A stretch of 64,000 bases of DNA from Clusia tigrina (lineage: Eukaryota > Arthropoda > Insecta > Diptera > Clusiidae): contig CAKKTE020000288.1 of assembly GCA_920105625.2 (NCBI GenBank), forward strand, positions 62,001 through 126,000, written 5' to 3'. Below the pieces are notes generated by a model. The model saw only the letters and a list, made by a program, of their open reading frames with translations. It made no database searches and was not told where the DNA came from. The translations under genes were made by a program, and so were the position numbers. Below are positions 51,231 through 62,391 of the stretch, one piece after another. How positions within the stretch are numbered: position 1 is the first letter of the stretch; every line of letters starts with the position of its first letter.

Positions 51231-53776
51231 GTGTTCGATTTGGGACTCAAGGGTAGCATTGCTTTGAGCGATAGCTTAAATTGGCAAGAGGCTCGAGTAC
51301 TTTACTGTTATAAAATTTCAAGGTTTTATGACGCTATAGTAAAAAGGTACAAGCATTTGTATGTTGCAAACTTTGATAGGTGTAGGACGTACCGTATAGG
51401 AGTTAGGGCCATTTGAAGTTTTATCAGTGTTTGATTTGGGACTCAAGGGTAGCATAGCTTTGAGCGATAGCTTAAATTAACAAGAGGCTCGAGTACTTTA
51501 TTGTTACAAAATTGCAAGGTTTTATGACGCTCCAGTAAAAAGTTACAAGCATTTGTATGTTGCAAACTTTGATAAGTGTAGGACGTACCGTATAGAAGTT
51601 AGGGCCATTTGCAGTTTTATCAGTGTTTGATTTGGGACTGAAGGGTAGCATAGCTTTGAGCGAGAGCTTAAATTAACAAGAGGGTCGAGTACTTTATTGT
51701 TACAAAATTTCAAGGTTTTATGACGCTCCAGTAAAAAGTTACAAGCATTTGTATGTTGCAAACTTTGATAGGTGTAGGACGCACCGTATAGAAGTTAGGG
51801 CCATTTGAAGTTTTGTCAGTGTTTGATTTGGGACTCAAGGGTAGCATAGCTTTGAGCGATAGCTTAAATTGACAAGAGGCTCGAGTACTTTATTGTTACA
51901 AAATTTCAAGGTTTTATGACGCTCCATTAAAAAGTTACAATCATTTGTATGTTGCAAACTTTGATAGGTGTAGGACGTACCGTATAGAAGTTAGGGCCAT
52001 TTGAAGTTTTATCAGTGTTTGATTTGGGACTCAAGGGTAGCATAGCTTTGAGCGATAACTTAAATTGACAAGAGGCTCGAGTACTTTATTGTTACTAAAT
52101 TTCAAGGTTTTATGACGCTCCAGTAAAAAGTTACAAGCATTTGTATGTTGCAAACTTTGATAGCTGTAGGACGTACCGTATAGAAGTAAGGGCCATTTGA
52201 AGTTTTATCAGTGTTTGATTTGGGACTCAAAGGTAGCATAGCTTTAAGCGATTGCTTAAATTGACAAGAGGCTCGAGTCCTTATTGTTACAAAATTGAAA
52301 GGTTTTATGACGTTCCAGTAAAAAGTTACAAGCATTTGTTTGTTGCAAACTTTGATAGGTGTAGGACGTACCGTATAGAAGTTAGGGCCATTTGAAGTTT
52401 TATCACTGTTCGATTTGGGGCTCAAGGGTAGCATAGCTTTGAGCGATAGCTTAAATTGACAAGAGGGTCGAGTACTTTACTGTTACAAAATTTCAAGGTT
52501 TTATGACGCTACAGTAAAAAGTTACAAGCATTTGTATGTTGCAAACTGTGATAGGTGTAGGACGTACAGTATAGAAATTAGGGCCATTTGAAGTTTTATC
52601 AGTGTTTGATTTGGGACTCAAGGGTAGCATAGCTTTGAGCGATAACTTAAATTGACAAGAGGCTCGAGTACTTTATTGTTACTAAATTTCAAGGTTTTAT
52701 GACGCTCCTGTAAAAAGTTACAAGCATTTGTATGTTGCAAACTTTGATAGCTGTAGGACGTACCGTATAGAATTTAGGGCCATTTGAAGTTTTATCAGTG
52801 TTTGATTTGGGACTCAAAGGTAGCATAGCTTTAAGCGATTGCTTAAATTGACAAGAGGCTCGAGTCCTTATTGTTACAAAATTGCAAGGTTTTATGACGT
52901 TCCAGTAAAAAGTTACAAGCATTTGTTTGTTGCAAACTTTGATAGGTGTAGGACGTTCCGTATAGAAGTTAGGGCCATTTGAAGTTTTATCACTGTTCGA
53001 TTTGGGGCTCAAGGGAAGCATAGCTTTGAGCGATAGCTTAAATTGACAAGAGGGTCGAGTACTTTACTGTTACAAAATTTCAAGGTTTTATGACGCTACA
53101 GTAAAAAGTTACAAGCATTTGTATGTTGCAAACTTTGATAGGTGTAGGACGTACAGTATAGAAATTAGGGCCATTTGAAGTTTTATCAGTGTTTGATTTG
53201 GGACTCAAGGGTAGCATAGCTTTGAGCGATAACTTAAATTGACAAGAGGCTCGAGTACTTTATTGTTACTAAATTTCAAGGTTTTATGACGCTCCAGTAA
53301 AAAGTTACAAGCATTTGTATGTTGCAAACTTTGATAGGTGTAGGACGTACCGTATAGAAGTTAGAGCCATTTGAAGTTTTATCAGTGTTTGATTTGGGAC
53401 TCAATGATAGCATAGCTTTGAGCGATAACTTAAATTGACAAGAGGCTCGAGTACTTTATTGTTACTAAATTTCAAGGTTTTATGACGCTCCTGTAAAAAG
53501 TTACAAGCATTTGTATGTTGCAAACTTTGATAGGTGTAGAACGTACCGTATAGAAGTTAGATCCATTTGAAGTTTTATCAGTGTTTGATTTGGGACTCAA
53601 AGGTAGCATAGCTTTAAGCGATTGCTTAAATTGACAAGAGGCTCGAGTACTTTATTGTTACAAAATTTCAAGGTTTTATGACGCTCCAGTAAAAAGTTAC
53701 AAGCATTTGTATGCTGCAACCTTTGATAGGTGTAGGACGTACCGTATAGAAGTTTGGGCCATTTGAAATTTTATCA
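51231..53776 (+). repeat. 13-monomer unit of 2546 bp, copy 1
   Basis: Thirteen monomers minus two bases, both at GAGTCCTTATTG (near 52277 and 52863). The unit begins with the GTTCGATTT/CATTGC monomer carrying TATAAAA and the private variant GACGCTATAG. Other shared variants are GCGAGAGC, AGTTTTGTCAG, CATTAAAAAG with ACAATCATTTG, AAGTAAGGGCC and AACTGTGATAGG near 52545. It is partly repeated from 53777. Confidence 0.83.
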
Positions 53777-56346
53777 GTGTTCGATTTGGGACTCAAGGGT
53801 AGCATTGCTTTGAGCGATAGCTTAAATTGGCAAGAGGCTCGAGTACTTTACTGTTATAAAATTTCAAGGTTTTATGACGCTATAGTAAAAAGGTACAAGC
53901 ATTTGTATGTTGCAAACTTTGATAGGTGTAGGACGTACCGTATAGGAGTTAGGGCCATTTGAAGTTTTATCAGTGTTTGATTTGGGACTCAAGGGTAGCA
54001 TAGCTTTGAGCGATAGCTTAAATTAACAAGAGGCTCGAGTACTTTATTGTTACAAAATTGCAAGGTTTTATGACGCTCCAGTAAAAAGTTACAAGCATTT
54101 GTATGTTGCAAACTTTGATAAGTGTAGGACGTACCGTATAGAAGTTAGGGCCATTTGCAGTTTTATCAGTGTTTGATTTGGGACTGAAGGGTAGCATAGC
54201 TTTGAGCGAGAGCTTAAATTAACAAGAGGGTCGAGTACTTTATTGTTACAAAATTTCAAGGTTTTATGACGCTCCAGTAAAAAGTTACAAGCATTTGTAT
54301 GTTGCAAACTTTGATAGGTGTAGGACGCACCGTATAGAAGTTAGGGCCATTTGAAGTTTTGTCAGTGTTTGATTTGGGACTCAAGGGTAGCATAGCTTTG
54401 AGCGATAGCTTAAATTGACAAGAGGCTCGAGTACTTTATTGTTACAAAATTTCAAGGTTTTATGACGCTCCATTAAAAAGTTACAATCATTTGTATGTTG
54501 CAAACTTTGATAGGTGTAGGACGTACCGTATAGAAGTTAGGGCCATTTGAAGTTTTATCAGTGTTTGATTTGGGACTCAAGGGTAGCATAGCTTTGAGCG
54601 ATAACTTAAATTGACAAGAGGCTCGAGTACTTTATTGTTACTAAATTTCAAGGTTTTATGACGCTCCAGTAAAAAGTTACAAGCATTTGTATGTTGCAAA
54701 CTTTGATAGCTGTAGGACGTACCGTATAGAAGTAAGGGCCATTTGAAGTTTTATCAGTGTTTGATTTGGGACTCAAAGGTAGCATAGCTTTAAGCGATTG
54801 CTTAAATTGACAAGAGGCTCGAGTCCTTATTGTTACAAAATTGAAAGGTTTTATGACGTTCCAGTAAAAAGTTACAAGCATTTGTTTGTTGCAAACTTTG
54901 ATAGGTGTAGGACGCACCGTATAGAAGTTAGGGCCATTTGAAGTTTTGTCAGTGTTTGATTTGGGACTCAAGGGTAGCATAGCTTTGAGCGATAGCTTAA
55001 ATTGACAAGAGGCTCGAGTACTTTATTGTTACAAAATTTCAAGGTTTTATGACGCTACAGTAAAAAGTTACAAGCATTTGTATGTTGCAAACTGTGATAG
55101 GTGTAGGACGTACAGTATAGAAATTAGGGCCATTTGAAGTTTTATCAGTGTTTGATTTGGGACTCAAAGGTAGCATAGCTTTGAGCGATAACTTAAATTG
55201 ACAAGAGGCTCGAGTACTTTATTGTTACTAAATTTCAAGGTTTTATGACGCTCCAGTAAAAAGTTACAAGCATTTGTATGTTGCAAACTTTGATAGGTGT
55301 AGGACGTGCCGTATAGAAGTTAGAGCCATTTGAAGTTTTATCAGTGTTTGATTTGGGACTCAATGATAGCATTGCTTTGAGCGATAACTTAAATTGACAA
55401 GAGGCTCGAGTATTTTATTGTTACTAAATTTCAAAGTTTTATGACGCTCCTGTAAAAAGTTACAAGCATTTGTATGTTGCAAACTTTGATAGGTGTAGGA
55501 CGTACCGTATAGAAGTTAGGTCCATTTGAAGTTTTATCAGTGTTTGATTTGGGACTCAAAGGTAGCATAGCTTTAAGCGATTGCTTAAATTGACAAGAGG
55601 CTCGAGTACTTTATTGTTACAAAATTTCAAGGTTTTATGACGCTCCAGTAAAAAGTTACAAGCATTTGTATGCTGCAACCTTTGATAGGTGTAGGACGTA
55701 CCGTATAGAAGTTTGGGCCATTTGAAATTTTATCAGTGTTCGATTTGGGTCTCAAGGGTAGCATTGCTTTGAGCGATAGCTTAAATTGGCAAGAGGCTCG
55801 AGTACTTTACTGTTATAAAATTTCAAGGTTTTATGACGCTCCAGTAAAAAGGTACAAGCATTTGTATGTTGCAAACTTTGATAGGTGTAGGACGTACCGT
55901 ATAGGAGTTAGGGCCATTTGAAGTTTTATCAGTGTTTGATTTGGGACTCAAGGGTAGCATAGCTTTGAGCGATAGCTTAAATTAACAAGAGGCTCGAGTA
56001 CTTTATTGTTACAAAATTGCAAGGTTTTATGACGCTCCAGTAAAAAGTTACAAGCATTTGTATGTTGCAAACTTTGATAAGTGTAGAACGTACCGTATAG
56101 AAGTTAGGGCCATTTGCAGTTTTATCAGTGTTTGATTTGGGACTGAAGGGTAGCATAGCTTTGAGCGAGAGCTTAAATTAACAAGAGGGTCGAGTACTTT
56201 ATTGTTACAAAATTGCAAGGTTTTATGACGCTCCAGTAAAAAGTTACAAGCATTTGTATGTTGCAAACTTTGATAGGTGTAGGACGCACCGTATAGAAGT
56301 TAGGGCCATTTAAAGTTTTGTCAGTGTATGATTTGGGACTCAAGGG
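53777..56346 (+). repeat. 13-monomer unit, partial copy 2, plus shortened end
   Basis: This stretch follows copy 1 at an offset of 2546 bp to about 54900, and again at 55060-55100 (AACTGTGATAGG). The patch between carries GACGCACC and GTTTTGTCAG as in the monomer 587 bp upstream. From about 55150 the match is to about 53190 onward at 1959 bp, leading to the CTGCAACC monomer (55673). The end is abrupt: within one monomer, CAAGGG joins TTAAATTGAC at 56346/56347 with 22 bp missing. Confidence 0.82.
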
Positions 56347-56347
56347 T
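56346..56347 (+). other. Out-of-register duplication breakpoint (22 bp missing)
   Basis: Upstream sequence runs through GGGACTCAAGGG, where every other monomer continues with TAGCATAGC. Here it jumps to TTAAATTGAC and skips 22 bp including the CGATAGC start. From 56347 onward the sequence matches 37398 onward at an offset of 18949 bp. Immediately left of the join the match to 37397 is lost. At most one base of microhomology (T) is seen, so this join looks non-homologous, unlike the other HOR boundaries, which stay in register. Confidence 0.9.
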
Positions 56348-58724
56348 TAAATTGACAAGAGGCTCGAGTACTTTATTGTTACAAAATTTCAAGGTTTTAT
56401 GACGCTCCAGTAAAAAGTTACAAGCATTTGTATGCTGCAACCTTTGATAGGTGTAGGACGTACCGTATAGAAGTTAGGGCCATTTGAAGTTTTATCAGTG
56501 TTCGATTTGGGACTCAAGGGTAGCATTGCTTTGAGCGATAGCTTAAATTGGCAAGAGGCTCGAGTAGTTTACTGTTATAAAATTTCAAGGTTTTATGACG
56601 CTCCAGTAAAACGGTACAAGCATTTGTATGTTGCAAATTTTGAGAAGTGTAGGACCTACAGTATAGAAGTTAGGGCCATTTGAAGTTTTATCAGTGTTTG
56701 ATTTGGGACTGAAGGGTATCATAGCTCTGAGCGATAGCTTAAATTGACAAGAGGCTCGAGTACTTTATTGTTACAAAATTGCAAGGTTTTGTGACGCTCC
56801 AGTGAAAAGTTACAAGCATTTGTATGTTGCAAACTTTGATAGCTGTAGGACGTACCGTATATAAGTCAGGGCCATTTGAAGTTTTATCAGTGTTTGATTT
56901 GGGACTCAATGGTAGCATAGCTTTGAGCGATAGCTTAAATTGACAAGAGGCTCGAGTACTTTATTGTTAGAAAATTTCAAGGTTTTATGACGCTCTAGTA
57001 AAAAGTTACAAGCATTTGTATGTTGCAAACTTTGATAGGTGTAGGACGTACCGTATAGAAGTTAGGGCCATTTGAAGTTTTATCAGTGTTTGATTTGGGA
57101 CTCAAAGGTACCATAGCTTTAAGCGATTGCTTAAATTGACAAGAGGCTCGAGTACTTTATTGTTACAAAATTGCAAGGTTTTATGACGTTCCAGTAAAAA
57201 GTTACAAGCATTTGTTTGTTGCAAACTTTGATAGGTGTAGGACGTACCGTATAGAAGTTAGGGCCATTTGAAGTTTTATCACTGTTTGATTTGGGACTCA
57301 AGGGTAGCATAGCTTTGAGCGATAACTTAAATTGACAAGAGGCTCGAGTACTTTATTGTTACTAAATTTTAAGGTTTTATGACGCTCCAGTAAAAAGTTA
57401 CAAGCATTTGTATGTTGCAAACTTTGATAGGTGTAGGACGTACCGTATAGAAGTTAGGTCCATTTGAAGTTTTATCAGTGTTTGATTTGGGACTCAAAGG
57501 TAGCATAGCTTTAAGCGATTGCTTAAATTGACAAGAGGCTCGAGTACTTTATTGTTACAAAATTTCAAGGTTTTATGACGCTCCAGTAAAAAGTTACAAG
57601 CATTTGTATGCTGCAACCTTTGATATGTGTAGGACGTACCGTATAGAATTTAGGGCCATTTGAAGTTTTATCAGTGTTCGATTTGGGACTCAAGGGTAGC
57701 ATTGCTTTGAGCGATAGCTTAAATTGACAAGAGGCTCGAGTACTTTACTGTTATAAAATTTCAAGGTTTTATGACGCTCCAGTAAAAAGGTACAAGCATT
57801 TGTATGTTGCAAACTTTGATAGGTGTAGGACGTACCGTATAGGAGTTAGGGCCATTTGAAGTTTTATCAGTGTTTGATTTGGGACTCAAGGGTAGCATAG
57901 CTTTGAGCGATAGCTTAAATTAACAAGAGGCTCGAGTACTTTATTGTTACAAAATTGCAAGGTTTTATGACGCTCCAGTAAAAAGTTACAAGCATTTGTA
58001 TGTTGAAAACTTTGATAGGTGTAGGACGTACCATATAGAATTCAGGGCCATTTGAAGCTTTATCAGTGTTTGATTCGGGACTCAAAGGTAGCATAGATTT
58101 GAGCGATAGCTTAAATTGACAAGAGGCTTGAGTACTTTATTGTTACAAAATTGCAAGGTTTTATGACGCTCAAGTAAAAAGTTACAAGCATTTGTATATT
58201 GCAAACTTTGATAGGTGTAGGACGTACCGTATAGAAGTTAGGGCCATTTGACGTTTTATCAGTGTTTGATTTGGGACTCAAAGGTAGCATAGCTTTAAGC
58301 GATTGCTTAAATTGACAAGAGGCTCGAGTACTTTATTGTTACAAAATTTCAAGGTTTTATGACGCTCCAGTAAAAAGTTGCAAGTATTTGTATGCTGCAT
58401 ACTTTGATAGCTGTAGGACGTACCGTATAGAAGTCAGGGCCATTTGAAGCTTTATCAGTGTTTGATTTGGGACTCAAGGGTAGCATAGCTTTGAGCGATA
58501 GCTTAAATTGACTGAGGCTTGAGTATTTTATTGTTACAAAATTTCAAGGTTTTATGACGCTCTAGTAAAAAGTTACAAGCATTTGTATGTTGCAAACTTT
58601 GAGAAGTGTAGGACGTACAGTATATAAGTTAGGGCCATTTGAAGTTTTATCAGCGTTTGATTTGGGACTGAAGGGTAGCATAGCTCTGAGCGATAGCTTA
58701 AATTGACAAGAGGCTCGAGTACTT

Positions 58725-58745
58725 TATTGTTAAAGGCATTTGTAT
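58725..58745 (+). other. Second copy of the 39-bp deletion monomer
   Basis: The same ATTGTTAAAGGCATTTG join as near 39786, with the same two base changes, lies 18949 bp downstream of it. An independent recurrence of an identical deletion with identical substitutions is unlikely, so the site marks common descent of the two segments. Confidence 0.92.
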
Positions 58746-60038
58746 GTTGCAAACTTTGATAGGTGTAGGACGTACCGTATAGGAGTTAGGGCCATTTGAA
58801 GTTTTATCAGTGTTTGATTTGGGACTCAAGGGTAGCATAGCTTGGAGCGATAGCTGAAATTAACAAGAGGCTCGAGTACTTTATTGTTACAAAATTGCAA
58901 GGTTTTATGACGCTCCAGTAAAAAGTTACAAGCATTTGTATGTTGCAAACTTTGATAGGTGTAGGACGTACCGTATAGAAGTTACGGCCATTTGAAGTTT
59001 TATCAGTGTTTGATTTTGTACTGAAGGGTAGCATAGCTCTGAGCGATAGCTTAAATTGACAAGAGGCTCGAGTACTTTATTGTTACAAAATTGCAAGGTT
59101 TTATGACGCTCAAGTAAAAAGTTGCAAGCATTTGTATATTGCGAACTTTGATAGGTGTAGGACGTACCGTATAGAAGTTAGGGCCATTTTAAGTTTTATC
59201 AGTGTTTGATTTGGGACTCAAAGGTAGCATAGCTTTAAGCGATTGCTTAAATTGACAAGAGGCTCGAGTACTTTATTGTTACAAAATTTCAAGGTTTTAT
59301 GACGCTCCAGTAAAAAGTTGCAAGTATTTGTATGTTGCATACTTTGATAGCTGTAGGACGTACCGTATAGAAGTCAGGGCCATTTGAAGCTTTATCAGTG
59401 TTTGATTTGGGACTCAAGGGTAGCATAGCTTTGAGCGATAGCTTAAATTGACAAGAGGCTCGAGTACTTTATTGTTACTAAATTTCAAGGTTTTATGACG
59501 CTCCAGTAAAAAGTTACAAGCATTTGTATGTTGCAAACTTTGATAAGTGTAGGACGTACCGTATAGAAGTTAGGGCCATTTGAAATTTTATCAGTGTTTG
59601 ATTTGGGACTCAAGGGTAGCATAGCTTTGAGCGATAACTTAAATTGACAAGAGGCTCGAGTACTTTATTGTTACTAAATTTCAAGGTTTTATGACGCTCC
59701 AGTAAAAAGTTACAAGCATTTGTATGTTGCAAACTTTGATAGGTGTAGGACGTACCGTATAGAAGTTAGGTCCATTTGAAGTTTTATCAGTGTTTGATTT
59801 GGGACTCAAAGGTAGCATAGCTTTAAGCGATTGCTTAAATTGACAAGAGGCTCGAGTACTTTATTGTTACAAAATTTCAAGGTTTTATGACGCTCCAGTA
59901 AAAAGTTACAAGCATTTGTATGCTGCAACCTTTGATAGGTGTAGGATGTACCGTATAGAAGTTAGGGCCATTTGAAGTTTTATCAGTGTTCGATTTGGGA
60001 CTCAAGGGTAGCATTGCTTTGAGCGATAGCTTAAATTG

Positions 60039-62391
60039 GCAAGAGGCTCGAGTACTTTACTGTTATAAAATTTCAAGGTTTTATGACGCTCCAGTAAAAA
60101 GGTACAAGCATTTGTATGTTGCAAACTTTGAGAAGTGTAGGACGTACAGTATAGAAGTTAGGGCCATTTGAAGTTTTATCAGTGTTTGATTTGGGACTGA
60201 AGGGTAGCATAGCTCTGAGCGATAGCTTAAATTGACAAGAGGCCCGAGTACTTTATTGTTACAAAATTGCAAGGTTTTGTGACGCTCCAGTAAAAAGTTA
60301 CAAGCATTTGTATGGTGCAAACTTTGATAGGTGTTGGACGCACCTGTATAGAAGTTAAGGCCATTTGAAATTTTATCAGTGTTTGATTTGGGACTCAAGG
60401 GTAGCATAGTTTTGAGCCATAGCTTAAATTGACAAGAGGGTCGAGTACTTTACTGTTACAAAATTTCAAGGTTTTATGACGCTACAGTAAAAAGTTACAA
60501 GCATTTGTATGTTGCAAACTTTGATAGGTGTAGGACGTACCGTATAGAAGTTAGGGCCATTTGAAGTTTTATCAGTGTTTGATTTGGGACTCAAGGGTAG
60601 CATAGCTTTGAGCGATAACTTAAGTTGACAAGAGGCTCGAGTACTTTATTGTTACTAAATTTCAAGGTTTTATGACGCTCCAGTAAAAAGTTACAAGCAT
60701 TTGTATGTTGCAAACTTTGATAGGTGTAGGACGTACCGTATAGAAGTTAGGGCCATTTGAAGTTTTATCAGTGTTTGATTTTGGACTCAAGGGTAGCATA
60801 GCTTTGAGCGATAACTTAAATTGACAAGAGGCTCGAATACTTTATTGTTACTAAATTTCAAGGTTTTATGACGCTCCAGTAAAAAGTTACAAGCATTTGT
60901 ATGTTGCAAACTTTGATAGGTGTAGGGCGTACCGTATAGAAGTTAGGGCCATTTGCAGTTTTATCAGATTTTGATTTGGGACTGAAGGGTAGCATAGCTT
61001 TGAGCGAGAGCTTAAATTAACAAGAGGGTCGAGTACTTTATTGTTACAAAATTGCAAGGTTTTATGACGCTCCAGTAAAAAGTTACAAGCATTTGTATGT
61101 TGCAAACTTTGATAGGTTTAGGACGCACCGTATAGAAGTTAGGGCCATTTGAAGTTTTATCAGTGTTTGATTTGGGACTCAAGGGTAGCATAGCTTTGAG
61201 CGATAGCTTAAATTGACAAGAGGCTCGAGTACTTTATTGCTACAAAATTTCAAGGTTTTATGACGCTCCAGTAAAAAGTTACAAGCATTTGTATGTTGCA
61301 AACTTTGATAGGTGTAGGACGTACCGTATATAAGTTAGGGCCATTTGAAGTTTTATCAGTGTTTGATTTGGGACTCAAGCGTAGCATAGCTTTGAGCGAT
61401 AACTTAAATTGACAAGAGGCTCGAGTACTTTATTGTTACTAAATTTCAAGGTTTTATGACGCTCCAGTAAAAATTTTCAAGCATTTGTATGTTGCAAACT
61501 TTGATAGGTGTAGGACGTACCGTCTAGAAGTTAGGTCCATTTGAAGTTTTATCAGTGTTTGATTTGGGACTCAAAGGTAGCATAGCTTTAAGCGATTGCT
61601 TAAATTGACACGAGGCTCGAGTACTTTATTGTTACAAAATTTCAAGGTTTTATGACGCTCCAGTAAAAAGTTACAAGCATTTGTATGCTGCAACCTTTGA
61701 TAGGTGTAGGACGTACCGTATAGAAGTTAGGGCCATTTGAAATTTTATCAGTGTTCGATTTGGGACTCAAGGGTAGCATTGCTTTGAGCGATAGCTTAAA
61801 TTGGCAAGAGGCTCGAGTACTTTACTGTTATAAAATTTCAATGTTTTATGACGCTCCAGTAAAAAGGTACAAGCATTTCTATGTTGCAAACTTTGATAGG
61901 TGTAGGACGTACCGTATAGGAGTTAGGGCTATTTGAAGTTTTATCAGTGTTTGATTTGGGACTCAAGGCTAGCATAGCTTTGAGCGATAGCTTAAATTGA
62001 CAAGAGGCTTGAGTACTTTATTGTTACAAAATTTCAAGGTTTTATGACGCTCTAGTAAAAAGTTACAAGCATTTGTATGTTGCAAACTTTGATAAGTGTA
62101 GGACGTACCGTATAGAAGTTAGGGCCATTCGAAGTTTTATCAGTGTTTGATTTGGTACTGAAGGGTAGCATAGCTCTGAGCGATAGCTTAAATTGACAAG
62201 AGGCTCGAGTACTTTATTGTTACAAAATTGCAAGGTTTCGTGACGCTCCAGTAAAAAGTTACAAGCATTTGTTTGTTGCAAGCTTTGATAGGTGTAGGAC
62301 GTACCGTATAGAAGTTAGGGCCATTTGAAGTTTTATCAGTGTTTGATTTGGGACTCAAGGGTAGCATAGCTTTGAGCGATAACTTAAATTG
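60039..62391 (+). repeat. Single 12-monomer HOR (2353 bp) in the duplicate
   Basis: This is the counterpart of 41090-43442, with all twelve monomer types and the extra base near 60343. It carries private changes such as GAGCCATAGC near 60418, CAGATTTTGATT near 60963, AAAATTTTCAAGC near 61474 and GGGCTATTTG near 61931. It is followed directly by the TTACTAAATTT monomer that follows the third 12-mer at 48149, so only one copy exists here. Confidence 0.9.

Noticed and set aside
56347..56348. Transposon insertion or target-site duplication at the 56346/56347 join
   Set aside because: Both sides are satellite. There is no terminal repeat, no duplicated target and no non-satellite sequence; it is a satellite-to-satellite breakpoint.
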